The notes: generated by a model from the sequence alone, not told the origin. A DNA stretch of 64,000 bases from Metopolophium dirhodum (GCF_019925205.1 NC_083567.1:16864001-16928000), one strand, 5' to 3'. Counted from the stretch's first letter, positions 12,607 to 24,385 are shown. A program made the numbers and translations.

Positions 12607-12900
12607 AAAAACTAAAATGCCCAGAATCTTAAACAGAAATAACTATTCAAAATATTTATTTCAATAAAGATAAGGATTATTCAAGGGTACCCGATAGTCA
12701 ATGTTTAAAAAATTTGGCTAGAAATAAAATCATAAAAAAAAAATTGAAGGAGGGTGTTAGCGCCCGCAGGCAAATGCATTTTAGAAAACAAAAAAAAAAT
12801 TTGAAAAAACTTTACAGAAGAAAAATACATTTCAAAGTTCAAACTAAAATGCCCAGAATAATAAACAGAAAAAACCATTTAAAATACTTATTTCATTAAA

Positions 12901-13536
12901 CAAGGATTATTCAAGGGGTACCATATTGTCAATGTTTAAAATATTTGGCTAGAGGTTAAATCCTAAAAAAAAAAATGAAGGAGGGTGTTGGCGCCCGCAG
13001 GCAAATGCATTTTAGAAAACAAAAAAAAAATTTGCAAAAAATTTTACAGAAGAAAAATACATTTCAAAGTTCAAACTAAAATGCCAAGAATATTAAACAA
13101 AAAAAACCATTTAAATTATTTAGTTCATTAAGGATAAGGATTATTCATGGGTACCCGATTGTCAAAGTTTAAAAAATTTGGATAGAAATAAAATCATAAA
13201 AAAAAAATTGAAGGAGGGTGTTGGCGCCCGCAGGCAAATGCATTTTAGGAAACCAAAAAAAAATTTTCAATAAATTTAACTGTATGATTACACATTACAA
13301 AGTACAAACTAAAATGCCCAGAATATTTAACAGAAAAAACTATTTAAAATATTTATTTCATTAAACAAGGAATATTCAAGAGGTACAAGATTATCAATGT
13401 TTAGAATATTTGGCTAGAGGTTAAATCATAAAAAAAAAATTGAAGGAGGGTATTGGCGCCCGCAGGCAAATGCATTTTAGAAAACAAAAAAATAAATTTG
13501 GAAAAATGTAACTGTAGGAATACACATTGCAAAGTA
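12901..13536 (+). repeat. Higher-order duplication, copy 2
   Basis: Partner of 11971-12606. It shares private variants such as TTTGCAAAAAATTTTACAG, AATGCCAAGAAT and the GGAATATTCAAG form, which other monomers lack. Confidence 0.85.
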
Positions 13537-13985
13537 CAAACTAAAATGCCCAGATTCTTAAATAAAAAAAACTATTTAAAATATTTAGTTCATTAAAGTT
13601 ATGGATTATTCAAGGGTACTCGATAGTCAATGTTTAAAAATTTTGGCTAGAGGTTAAATCATTAAAAAAAAATTGAAGGAGGGTATTGGCGCCCGCAGGC
13701 AAATGCATTTTAGAAAACAAAAAAATAAATTTGGAAAAAATTTACCGTAGGAATACACATTACAAATTTCAAACGAAAATGCCCAGAATCTTAAACAGAA
13801 AAAACTATTCAAAATATTTAGTTCATTAAAGAATGATTATTTACAGGCACCAAGTTATCAATTTTCACGTCAATACTAAATATTCAAGTAGAGGTACATT
13901 ACAAAAAATATGAAGGAGGGTGTTGGTGCTGACTTGTCAGTGTTTAAAAAATCTATATAGAAAGATCTAGATAGGAATTAAATAA

Positions 13986-14240
13986 CAGAAAAAAATTCTC
14001 TGAAGACTCACAAATTTGAAAATATTCATATTAAAAACCAATTGAATTAAATTTATGAAAAAAAATTGAAAGGGGAACGTGGGCTACCACAGGCAAACGC
14101 ATTTTAAGAAGCAGATAAAAAATTTTAAAAAAATCATATGGCACCAAGTTGTTAATGTTTTAAAAAAAGATAAATATAAAAGAATCAAAAAAAGTTAAAT
14201 ATATAAAAAAATAAATTGAACGGGGAATGTGAGAGAACCT
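13986..14240 (+). repeat. Degenerate edge monomers of the satellite
   Basis: Two weak core relatives, ATTGAAAGGGGAACGTGGGC near 14056 and ATTGAACGGGGAATGTGAG near 14215, continue the array pattern with heavy divergence and shortened spacing (about 160 bp). This is the decay expected at the edge of an array. Confidence 0.55.
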
Positions 14241-15110
14241 AGCCAGTCTCTTTTCAAATTATATATTATGTACACAGGTACTCAGCGTACTCCCAGGTAT
14301 AGCCGGTTAATCTTAAAAAATGTTTATACAAAAAATCTACTAGAGTTCAATACGAACAGTTATTATGATCAGAGGTGTATCACCGTAATATATGTATTAG
14401 AAAATGTATAAAAACGAATGTAATTTATAAAGGATGCAAAAAAAGTAAATCAGAAAAAGGTCCTGCACGGACTCTATTATGTGATTGTAATTTAAGAAGG
14501 ACACAAAATAATGTTTAATTTAAAATAATATTGTGTTTGGCTGGGACTACAGTCAATATTAAATAACAAACTATAAAGTCTAAATGCAAATAAAAACATA
14601 GTCAGATATCTGTTTTAGTCTTTGTAAATATGTGCGGAAAAAAATTAGATTTAGTACAATGTAAAAAAATGTGGAAAGGAAACGCTGAGAATTCTTTGAC
14701 AATAGGATATTAAAAAACAAAACCATTTATTAAATTAAAACTATTGATTTTATACATTTTCTATTTTTAAAAACTCATAAGTATTGAAAACCTTATAAAA
14801 CCCTAATAAAATAATATTTTGTTATATTTTAAAATACATTTTATAATTTGTTGTGGTAAAAAAAATCATTATTTAATATTGGCTGTATTTAAGTTTTTAA
14901 TAACTATACTGGTACAACTCTTGCTGACAGTCTTTAAGACCGTGTTAAAAACTATGATAATTAGTTAACATCTCATTTCCTGCCCTATCTTAACCTAACC
15001 CAACCTAACCAAATTAATAATATTTAAATATTTTCTTTCATTGTTATGTTTACAATATCGAATACCTTGATAGTTAGTAGGAAAAGATCATCGCAAAGCT
15101 CACGACCAGT
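14241..15110. other. No gene seen; short telomere-like tract
   Basis: A+T-rich sequence without a recognisable gene. At 14992-15010 there are about four units of the (CCTAA)n type, the complement of the insect TTAGG telomere repeat, with one substitution. It is too short to be more than a possible interstitial telomeric seed. Confidence 0.35.
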
Positions 15111-15340
15111 GATGATAGTCTTCTATCATCACCATAGCTTCAACTAACCATAGGTTTACCTAACTAACTTTCTTACGACTTATTAGGACACTTTGAATAA
15201 AAATATCATGATTTGCAGTTTGCTGAACTTAAGTGTTTGATTATCAAGTCGATCCTTTGACTGTTAACACCTTAATCCATGCTATGGACGAAGCCCATAG
15301 ATAATAAATATATGGATAGTCCACGCCTATGTTAAATACA

Positions 15341-15471
15341 TTTGAGGCCGCGTTCCCGCGGAAGGCAATTGAGGCCAATATAACTATATTGATAGTCGAT
15401 ACTTGATATAGATATACTTTATTTGGCCTCAAATGTTCCCCTCGAAGACCGCTGATAAGACCATTATGTTA
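15341..15471. mobile_element. 131-bp insertion in the left arm
   Basis: This segment is missing from the otherwise matching right arm. It contains an internal inverted pair (TTGAGGCC near 15342 and GGCCTCAA near 15425) and a GC-rich CGCGTTCCCGCGG palindrome. It is probably a small MITE, though the exact borders are unclear because the right arm reads ATTAA at the same spot. Confidence 0.45.
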
Positions 15472-15530
15472 TATCTTTATTATCTATGATGGAGCCATAC
15501 CCAGCTCACTCGTGTAAACAATTTGAAGCA

Positions 15531-15538
15531 TATAAAAG
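15531..15538 (+). promoter_or_regulatory. Candidate TATA box inside the long-TIR element
   Basis: TATAAAAG stands just inside the left arm, about 35 bp before an ACAACACACAC pyrimidine/purine-poor stretch that could be a start region. The first ATG downstream opens only a very short frame. Such boxes are common by chance in this composition, so the call rests on position only. Confidence 0.25.
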
Positions 15539-17399
15539 CGATTTATCAGCATCTAGCCTCTCACAACACACACTTGGAGACAACACATGCACATGAAAGG
15601 TTTTTTTTAAAACAACATTTTTAATGATTTTTTTAAAAATACCAGGATAATGTCGAGCATGGGAGCAACTTTATAACGTATTCAACTAATTTTATTTTGG
15701 ACTTATTGAAACATGCTATGGAGGATGGTCCTTTTGGTCGTCCAGTGTCCACAAATGCATAATATGAAATCCCAGACCTGTCCCCCATAGTCTGATATTA
15801 AAAGCCCAGCCCACCTTCATATTATTCTCTATGCAAAAAGTAAATTTAAGACAAATTTGTAAATCAATGCACAGTCTCTCTATTGTACTAATATTTGTGA
15901 TTTCATTAATTTTTAGTATTTTGTATTATTAGATTGGGAAAACATAAGACAATATAATTTACACAAGACTGTGGCTAACACAATCATACTTTGATAAAAG
16001 TATATGATATAAGTACCTTCTATATTTGAATTAATCGTTTTTTTTTCGGGTACTTTATTGGTGGACGGCACTTTAACTACCATACTTACTAACGACTTAC
16101 TGAGGCAACCTTGAGGCATTTCCTTATAGGAAATTAATTAAATCCTCAAACATAACACTTAATTCAAGAGTTTGTAACTAATACAATCATAATATAATAT
16201 GAGTATAGTACCTTTCCTAAAATTATTTTATAATATTTACTGTTAGTGAAATATTAAGTTTGTATTTCTAATATAATATATATTATGATATTGATGGACG
16301 ACGCTTGCACCATGGCCCCTCGATATAGTAATGTGGCGACCCGGCACATCTCTTTTAGATAAATGATTAAATACTTAATCAAGTCTTCCAAGTTACTAAG
16401 CATTTATATTTTGTAGATAATTTGAAGAAAAATTTAAAATTGAAGAGAGACTGTGTGAATTAACAAAACTTTTGGTATGAAATGTTTATTTGAACACATG
16501 TTATAATGTATTATATTGAACTTAAGTTAATTTTTTATAATGTACCTACTATAGTAAATATTTGAACATTTATTACAATATATGTATATTATACATAGAT
16601 TTCAAGTATGATTTTTTTTAGTTTTTTTTTTGAATGTTACCTACCTACTACAATACAAGACACTTTATTTTTATATTTTGAAGCAATATATGTTTTGGAT
16701 TATTTAGATCTATATAAACTAAATTTCAGACCCATAGTTTAGTATTTAAAGTTTGTATGATCAAAGTCGTGGAACCAAATTTTATCAGACTCTACTAGAA
16801 TGTTGTAGATAAATTAAACTATAATAAGTATGTGGAATAACAGTACCTGACGGTCTATGATAATTTGTTATGAATATAATATTTTAAGTAATAGCTCAAA
16901 TTTAGCACTTTTACGGTACTTAATACATTTTCCTAATATTTTAACAGAAATTATGGAGCTAAAAATATAGAAATACCTATATTATGTCACGGTCCATAGT
17001 TTATAGTTTTGTTTCATTTATGATACTAATGCTTTTTAATATACTTTTTCATAAATTAATATTTATTACAGTTGGCTTTTATGATTTGTTTGAACTATTG
17101 GTACGTATTTTTTTTGGGAGATCCCTATTATTACAACACCGTTACCAATATGATTTTTTTTTTTGGTTAGTTAATATAATTGCATGTTTTCATGATTTCT
17201 TCGTATTTATGCTTATTTTCTTAAAATGTTTTTATATTTTCGGTTCATCCGTTACCTACCTACATGCCTACCTACCAAGTGTGTGAATAAAGAATTTTTT
17301 TTGTAAACCAATTTGAATTATAATTTATTAATTTAAAAAAATTTTAATAAAAACGTTTTCATTCAGTATTTTTTTGAATTTTAAGTGCATATTTTTGAA

Positions 17400-17487
17400 T
17401 ATTTCAGTGCATATATTTGCCTGTTTTTAGTGCATTCATGCAGGCAAATATTTAACACTTTTTCATTGCATTAAATTCACAGCCCTG
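17400..17487. mobile_element. Solo hAT-like right end, family C-like
   Basis: Repeated TGCA-containing motifs (AGTGCATATTTTTGAAT, TTTTAGTGCATTCATGC, TTGCATTAAATTCA) end in CACAGCCCTG. The reverse complement starts CAGGGCTGTGAATTTAATGC and resembles the start of family C near 20958. No matching left end or target duplication was seen here. Confidence 0.3.
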
Positions 17488-17817
17488 CTAATTACTTTTA
17501 CTTCGAATCATAATACCTACCATAATTAATGTTAAATGTCAAATTGTCAACAATCAACTGCTTCTTCAACTTGATAACACTAAGAGGATGTCAGATTTTT
17601 AGCGCGCCATTTATTTCTCTCTCTGACCCAATCATTTTAGTGTTTTCTTAATCGTACATTTGGTATGCTACGCGTGGGTCAAAGATGGAAAACAAATAGT
17701 GCGCTGACATCCCAACCGGCAACAAGTTTACACGAGTGAGCTGGGTATGGCTCCATCATAGATAATAAAGATTTAATTGTATTTAACATAGGCGTGGACT
17801 ATCCATATCTTTATTAT

Positions 17818-18384
17818 TAGGGCTCGGATTTATATGTAAATACATATTTTCTCTGCGACATGATAAACTAATTTCGGCAAGTGATAAATTTGTTTCACAA
17901 GATTTTTGATAAAACGAGCTATATTTGATTTTACATATGTTTACATATTTTGTCATAAATACATGTTATTACATATTTCACAACTATTCAATTTGTTCTC
18001 ACATATTTAGACAATTATACTGTTTTAATGTCTTTTCTTCAGAGTTCAGAATTATTGAAAGGTTATCATGACTATATATTATATCGACGAACTTTTGAAT
18101 TCGAAAATTTTAAAGTGCATGTTATTATTATAACTGTAATCAAGATAATTAGATAACTAAATAAATAAATAATTTTTATTACATTTTATTTTATTATTAA
18201 TTATTATAAACATTTTACTACAAGATCGGCGATCTTTTGAATTCGAAAATTTGAAAATGAATGTTATTAATTGTAATCAAAATATTAAGGTAAATATACA
18301 TTTTTTATTTCATTCTATTATACCTATAATTAATTATTATTATAATTTTTTTTTTTTTTATAATACATATAAATCCGAGCCCTA
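17818..18384. mobile_element. hAT MITE with 8-bp target-site duplication
   Basis: The element starts TAGGGCTCGGATTTATATG and ends with its reverse complement; the TIR is a perfect 21 bp. It is flanked on both sides by TTTATTAT (17810-17817 and 18385-18392), the 8-bp duplication diagnostic of hAT transposases. The corresponding site in the left arm of the surrounding inverted repeat (15299-15309, reverse strand) is uninterrupted, so an empty site is preserved within the same locus. The interior is non-coding and has a diverged direct repeat (TTTTGAATTCGAAAATTT near 18092 and 18235). Confidence 0.9.
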
Positions 18385-18556
18385 TTTATTATCTATGGGC
18401 TTCATCCATAGCATGGATTAAGGTGTCAACAATCAAAGGATCAACTTGATAATCAAACACTTAAGTTCGGCAGCCTGCAACTCAGGATCTTTTTATTCAA
18501 AGCGTCCTAATGAGTCATAAGAAGGTTAGTTAGGTAAACCTATGGTTAATTGAAGC

Positions 18557-19710
18557 CAAAGAGTCAATAGGGCATTTGCAATTCAAGATCTTTACCTACG
18601 TATTCGGCATTGTTAACATAACTATTCTACCTTTACACTTTTTCTTCCCCCGTCTCTCACAGCTATATACAGGTTCAGCCACTCTCATTCCACACCTCCA
18701 TATGATCGGTATTCTGTCTATCCATCTCTTCTTCAGTCTTCTCGTCCATCATTTCTCCCCTAAATTAACTTCTATAGCCACTCTCACTATCTCTTATCAT
18801 ACAGTGACCGAACCACTTAAACCTATTCTCTCTTGTTTTCACTACAATATGTACACTACCCTACACTACCCTTAATTAATTAATTCCTTATTCTATCCTC
18901 TTTTGTACCTTAACACGTTACTTATTATCCTCATATCTGCTACTCTCACTCCACTTACCTACCCTAACCTTACATTTCTTTTTCATCTTTCCCTTTCATA
19001 CACCAAACATTCTGAAATCCTGTTGACCCATTTCCTTATCTTCGCCATATCACACACTTCCTAATTCCTATTCAATCAGTCTCTAGTTACCTACAAGTCA
19101 TCGTACTTGATTATCGGTGAAAATATTTAAATATCATTGAGCGAATTCCCTACTCGAAAGAATTGCTTAAAAAAATATCATACCTCACCAATTATCTAAT
19201 TTTGAACACGACTTTATTGATAGCCCGAATAGTGTTATACCAGTATAGTTACAATAGAAATATTGAAAATTTTCGGGCTTATACGGGCAATACATCCCCT
19301 GATCAATTAACTATAATAAAAAAAAACCTACTGAGAAATAAGAAAGTACATACTCCGTGACGGAATCAAAATCTGCTACGAAACTAAGTCTTCGAAACAC
19401 TGAAACGTTCACACATTTCAATCTGTTTATGATATATTTTTCCCAGTTTGAAAATGTTCACTGACGAATACCATTTCTGAAATAACACGCATTTTATGCT
19501 TTAAAATGTTCTACAATATTCTAATGACCTATGCGTTACAGTCTACAGATATTATATAAACCTACCAATAAATACCTAATATTAATTTTTATTACACAGA
19601 GTTTGTATTTTTAAATGTTGTATTCAAGGATTTATTAGTTTTATTTTTATACCTAACAAAAATTACATTTATTCACAAGTCAGTTATCAACTAGAACTCG
19701 ACTACGAGTA
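18557..19710. other. No gene seen
   Basis: A C/T-rich stretch (18600-19080) encodes low-complexity frames only. The remainder is A+T-rich. Nothing here can be assigned. Confidence 0.4.
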
Positions 19711-19714
19711 AGAC

Positions 19715-20285
19715 AGCGTTTGGATTGTTCGGACTGGCGTATAATTTATTATTATTATACATTGCGCCTTTGGTAGGCAGTAGTAAACATATATGCTTCT
19801 ACGTTACTTCTACGTTAACAGATTTTCCGCGACAATAAATATTTAATTCAAGTCTAAAAAGTAAATGTAAGACCAAAATAATATAAAAACAAACTTACGC
19901 ATAAACATCGACTCTTCCAGTGAAACCTAACTGTACTGCAGCACACGCTGTCGTCGAAGAAACAGCACCGCTGGGGAAATTATATTTCTTTAGTACCTAA
20001 TTAAATTACGATACGAATTATAAGTTACGTTGGTACTTGTCCAATACTCGACTACCAGAATTTAAATTAAAGAATGTGATATACCTAGGTAACATATCGA
20101 TCGATCAGCGCGCGTCTTCATATCTCCGATCCAAAAGTTCAGTCTGGAAGTATTGAGATTAATGACATTTATAAAAATAGGCACCTAGTATAATAACCAG
20201 AATGGAACGAAATATGTGAGTACGTATTGGAATCGCTGTTCGTCTCAGACGATTGTCATTTGCCATAGATTATTTATAATTATAA
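19715..20285 (-). repeat. Dispersed repeat family B, copy 1
   Basis: Shares ordered blocks with 24640-25015 and 26285-26725: an ATACATTGCGC-like block, a TCTAAAAAGTAAATGTAA block, AACAAACTTAC, a CATC(G/T)ACTCTTCC block, GAAGAAACAGC and, at the far end, TTGCCATAGATTAT. On the minus strand the blocks look like an exon ending in GTAAGTTTG and a TTTTTAGACTT acceptor-like site. The implied intron is only about 45 bp, and stops interrupt every frame, so any gene origin is speculative. Confidence 0.6.
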
Positions 20286-20299
20286 CCTCACCGTCCTAA

Positions 20300-20955
20300 T
20301 CATGGAAAATATATATATGGTCCTAACCGATGGATGATGGATATTTTTACATTATCTTCAAAAAAACATTTATTTGTTTCTACTAGACGCAAATGCGGTA
20401 AATTGAATTCAAATTTATTATATAGATAACGGTTTTTTTACTTGGTAACCATTTATTTATTACTTGGTTTATAAACAAATTAATTCTAATTGATATAAAA
20501 TAGTAATTATATAAGAATAGTTTTATTGATCCTAATATTTAAAAATCATGTTTCAAATAAAATAATAAAAAAAATTAAGAAATACCTATTAATTAATATG
20601 TATTACCTAAATAACAAAATAACTAAATAAATTCGTGTTTTTTTTTAAACATTTTCACGCCCCCCCCCCCCCCCCTTATGAAATTGTGTCACTCTTCCTT
20701 AGAGTAGTGCGCCCATTAAGAGCCCTTGAAATAGTTCATGTTAAAAAATCAGCCATATCCTCCCCCCCCCCCCACCCGTTGACAAAATCATTTGACTCAT
20801 TTAGCTACTTTATGAATTAAGAACGATACATTGAACGTACAAAACTGTACTACCTACATAATAGTTATCAACTTATTAACCCATCAATAATATTATATTT
20901 TTTATTGTGTACACTAATCGATTGGTATATACAAAATAACGTTAAGTTATAAATA
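20300..20955. other. Intergenic sequence with two poly-C tracts
   Basis: C homopolymer runs at about 20660-20675 and 20762-20773 resemble the G/C-run ends of old transposons elsewhere in the window. No gene is recognisable. Confidence 0.4.
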
Positions 20956-20957
20956 GG

Positions 20958-21310
20958 ACGTGGATTTAAATGCATTAAGAATAAGAAAAATGCCTTAAAA
21001 ATACGATTTAATGCACTTATATTACAAAGCTTAATAAAATGGCCAGAAAAATTAAAAGTCCAATTTAAACGAATATAAAATAGAATTTAGATAAGTGTAT
21101 AGGTAGTGTATTCGTTATATTTTGAGTTTCATTATAGCACATCAGTCGATCAGATGCTATTTAATATTTTAAAATAAAAAAATTCGACAGTAATTCCATA
21201 TAGGCAAATGTTGTTTTCTATAACTGAAGACTGAAGTTATAGTATCGAACATAATGGGTACGTAAAAAAATAGAAATATAAGAAAAAAAATTACCTTTAT
21301 TTAATTGTAT
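20958..21310 (+). repeat. Dispersed repeat family C, copy 1
   Basis: About 300 bp matching 56031-56345 with modest divergence. Shared blocks include AAGCTTAATAAAATG, AGTCCAATTTAAACGAATAT, GTATTCGTTATATTTTGAG and ATCAGATGCTATTTAATATT. A leading GTGGATTTAAATGCATTAA, repeated as ATTTAATGCAC, gives it subterminal-motif character. Non-coding. Confidence 0.75.
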
Positions 21311-21601
21311 TTAATTTTTTTCTAATAAGTTTTTTATAAATTGACTTTATCCCATATAAATGTTCTAATTTCATTTTTCAATTCGTTGATAATATATGAA
21401 ACGAATTCTTTGCTTGGAAAGCAATGTTTTAGAAAATTCAGAAAATGCAGTTTATATTTAAATATTATAAATAATAATTTCTGATGCATTGATGCGGAAG
21501 AGTGAGGGGGTGGACAATCAGCCGAACCCAAATCTAACATCTTCAACACTTAATATAAACAATTTTTCACACAGGCGTCATGGTATGAAAATAAAAAAAA
21601 A

Positions 21602-23347
21602 GGTGGGCCAGTGGATGTCGCTCTGCTGTACTGTAGGTTACAAGTGGGTCACTGTATAATGGATGGTATTAAATTTGAATTCAATGATATATCATTGTAT
21701 AAGAAAAACGATTCTGAGTGGAGACGATATGTCAGTCTAGGTATAAGACATATTATACACTTATCTATGGTATTAAAAAAAAAATTGACCTATAATAAAT
21801 TCCAAATTAATCATATCACAATATCCATTAGGTACATATAACGCGTTATACATCAACAACAAACCGTGATACTATCATCATAATATATCGATGAAAATAT
21901 TACAAATTAGAAGTTTCAAGTGCCCACGAATAATATTATACAATCACAACAAAATAACTAAAATAGTTATTCTAGGTTTTTATGTAATTTCGTCCAAATT
22001 TGAACTTAAAATGACTATACAAATAAACTGTGCTTGTGTATTTTTTAGATTTTTTGGTAACCGAATTATCTATTTACATGGAATCTTGTTTTAAATTTTC
22101 AATCCTTAGCTATAAAAACTGAACATTTTATAATTTATTAATTACAATGGTTGATAATTTTCGAGATTTTGATAAATTCTGTCCAAATTTGATCTTTAAA
22201 TGCTTATAAAAAAAAACTGTGCCTATGTATTTTCAATATTTTTCAACTGCTATTGTAAAAATATATCAGGAGTCTTGTATTAAATTTTTACACTTTTTGG
22301 CCCAACAGATAAAACTTTATTGATATTTATAGAAAAAAAAACTAAAAAAATTGAAAACTGAAAATGCCCGTAAACAGCTCAAAAAGTGTCAAAATATTTT
22401 CAAAATTGTATGGTGTATAGGAAATGCTAATATAAACATTCAGTGAAATTTTCATGTATCTACAGTTATTCGTTTTTGAATTACAAGAAAATAAGGAAAT
22501 CGGTCATGAGAAATCGAGTGAATATCTAATGTTGTAAAAATATGAATTTAAAACGCTCATAAAAATTTAATTTGACTTTCTTGTAGAAATTTTTTTTTTG
22601 ATAAAGTTAGACAAACTTATGAGGAATCTTGTATTAGATTTTAAAATCTTAGATTTAAAAAGAAAATTTTTTATGAATTTCTAACTCAAAATAATTTGCA
22701 AATTTTCGTGATTTTTCCGTATTTTTTCAAGATTTGAACTTTAAACGTGTATAAAAAAAAACTGTGACTAAGGATTTTTAATTTTTTTCATCTGCCTTTG
22801 AAACAATAACCTAGGAGCCTTCTATTAAATTTTCAAGCTTTTTTACCCAACAAATAAAATTTTATTGATATTTATAGAAAAAAAATTTAAAAAAACTGAA
22901 AACTGACAATGTCCGTAAACAGTTCAAAAAAAGTCAAATTATTTTCAAAATTGTATTGTGTATAGAAAATGCAAATATAAACAACCAGTGAAAATATCAT
23001 GCATCTACGGTCATTTGTTTTAGAGTTACACCAATAACCAAAATCGATTTTGTTAAAAATCGATTTTGCGTAAAAATTCCCGTTTTTCCTTAATTTTTCT
23101 TTTGTTTTTCACATCGCTTTTGAAAACTACTGGGAAATTAAAATTTTGACCTCCCCAATGCACCAACGATATTCACTTTCCCATCGAACAAGATACTGAA
23201 GTCGAAAATCGAAGCATTATTTCGACTACTTATCGTGTACACAGACACAAAAATAAAAAAATAAAAAAAAAAATAAAAAAAAAATAAAAAAAAAAACACA
23301 CATCATTGTAAAATCAATACATTCATCGTTTCACTCAGAATCTAAAA
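21602..23347 (-). repeat. Repeat family A, near full-length reverse copy
   Basis: Begins at the family's outer block (GTGGATGTCGCTCTGCTGTA, GGTTACAAGTGGGTCACTGT). It passes through the CAATGATATATCATTG palindrome region and ends at ACACATCATTGTAAAATC..TCAGAATCTAAAA. The interior holds repeated modules built on TTTTTATAAGCATTTAAA-like blocks read on the opposite strand (near 22200, 22740) and TTTATTGATATTTATAGAAA (22317, 22862). There are simple A runs near 23245-23295. No open frame of note. It is the longest copy here. Confidence 0.75.
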
Positions 23348-23844
23348 ATATTTATAATTCATATTTATACCGATTTTCTACCGAAAAAATAAATTACTTT
23401 AATCTCAATATTATTTATTAGTTAACGATATCTTTGCTCAGAATCGTTTTTCGTTGTGTATTTTAATAATTTATACGTGGATATATTATTATTATTAATA
23501 ATTATAGTAGTTGTGTTTGTTTTATTTCATTAATTTATTTAGTACTATACTAATAAATTATATATTAATTAATAATTTTTAAAACATTGTGTTCAAAAAA
23601 ATAAAAAAAAAATGTGATTTTAATTAGAGTCTTGTAATGTACCTACCTATATTTAAAAAATAAATAAATATAATAATAACTATTAAACTCTTAGGGACAT
23701 AATAGGTAACACATTCGAGTATGTAGTATTACACTATTTATATAGGTATATTTATATACCTATACGAGTATATGAGTAGGTATATTATTCATAAGTGCGC
23801 ACACGTCAGGATAGGCAATTGACCATTCCGTGAATATACTTTTA
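23348..23844. other. No gene seen
   Basis: A+T-rich spacer. A lone GCTCAGAATCGTTTTTCG near 23437-23454 is a fragment of family A. Confidence 0.4.
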
Positions 23845-24385
23845 TGTGTACCTGGTTATACGGTATTGTCCGAGTTGCGGTCGCAATAGACGAATTGCGG
23901 TCTTAATAATATTGAAGGTAAAATTAACGTCTTAATTGCGGTCAGTATCCGGTTATCGATTATCCGATGAGCTCTTATCCAATTTTCGATGAAATGTGTA
24001 TCATACAAATATGAACCGGTTTAATATTATAAATGTATTAATTTTATTCGTTGAATGTGTGTTTTGTATTTTAAAATGTGACTATATTATAATTTAATGT
24101 GTAAGTGTAACTATAAACTAACTATAAATTTGTATTTTGACGTAACGTATTTTGACCGTTTCATTTTTGTATTTAGCATAATAATATGTAACTATGTCAA
24201 TATTAAAAACATAATAATTATTAATCATATTTTTTCACCGCAACTAGGATTTTTACCTATTTTGATATTTATTTTGATATTTTGATATTTTGATATGTTT
24301 TGATCCCGACCGCAACTCGGATTTTTTTTTTTACCTGTTATAATCTTGACCGCAACTCGGTATCAACCGGTTATACATCCCTAAT
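23845..24385. mobile_element. TIR element with repeated GAGTTGCGGTC motifs
   Basis: The left side has CCGAGTTGCGGTC at about 23870, GAATTGCGGTC at 23895 and TAATTGCGGTC at 23933. The right side carries the inverted form GACCGCAACTCGG at about 24308 and 24349. Outside these are imperfect inverted blocks (GGTTATACGG and CCGGTTATAC). Clustered, inwardly symmetric copies of one motif at both ends are typical of transposase-binding subterminal repeats. Target-site duplication was not resolved. The interior is non-coding. Confidence 0.6.

Larger units (their letters stand above)
10440..13985 (+). repeat. Satellite/minisatellite array, ~232-bp monomer, about 15 copies
   Basis: A core GAAGGAGGGT(G/A)TTGGCGCC plus CGCAGGCAAATGC recurs at about 10645, 10874, 11105, 11348, 11583, 11813, 12047, 12281, 12513, 12746, 12977, 13210, 13442, 13675 and 13912. 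Spacing is 229-243 bp, mostly 231-234. Each monomer also has an A run, a CACATTACAAAGT...AAAATGCCCAGAAT block and a TTATTCAAG..GTACC block. The GGCGCC core is a GC-rich island in an otherwise A-rich monomer. Open frames inside the array read the same peptide from different monomers and are by-products of the repeat. Flank monomers are the most diverged. Confidence 0.95.
15137..18556. mobile_element. 3.4-kb element with ~256-bp terminal inverted repeats
   Basis: 15137-15519 is the reverse complement of 17727-18556 once a 131-bp insert in the left arm and a 567-bp hAT MITE in the right arm are removed. Both arms are then about 256 bp. Shared blocks include GGTTTACCTAACTAACTT, CTTAAGTGTTTGATTATCAA, CACCTTAATCCATGCTATGG, TAGTCCACGCCTATG and CAGCTCACTCGTGTAAAC. 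Divergence is a few percent. The 2.2-kb middle has no recognisable transposase. Its T-rich open frames (15913-16119 on minus, 16984-17286 on plus) show no known domain. No target-site duplication is evident, though a GATGATAG/CTATCATC palindrome lies just outside the left end. It is probably a non-autonomous long-TIR or foldback transposon. Confidence 0.7.

Noticed and set aside
10653..12899. Open frames of 61-124 codons across the satellite with a repeated Lys/Arg-rich peptide
   Set aside because: They are the same monomer read in the same frame. The monomer period is not a multiple of three, so the frame is lost between most copies, and A-rich sequence has few stops. No independent sign of coding.
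10440..13985. CRISPR array
   Set aside because: Repeats are ~232 bp with no unique spacers, and the sequence is eukaryotic.
14992..15010. Telomere or subtelomere
   Set aside because: Only about four imperfect CCTAA-type units; ordinary chance or a small interstitial tract.
16984..17286. 100-codon membrane-like frame
   Set aside because: Phe/Leu-rich because the DNA is T-rich; no conserved motif, splice context or upstream signal.
18576..18875. 99-codon plus-strand frame
   Set aside because: C/T-rich low-complexity sequence; no domain or splice context. Starts within non-coding sequence next to the long-TIR element.
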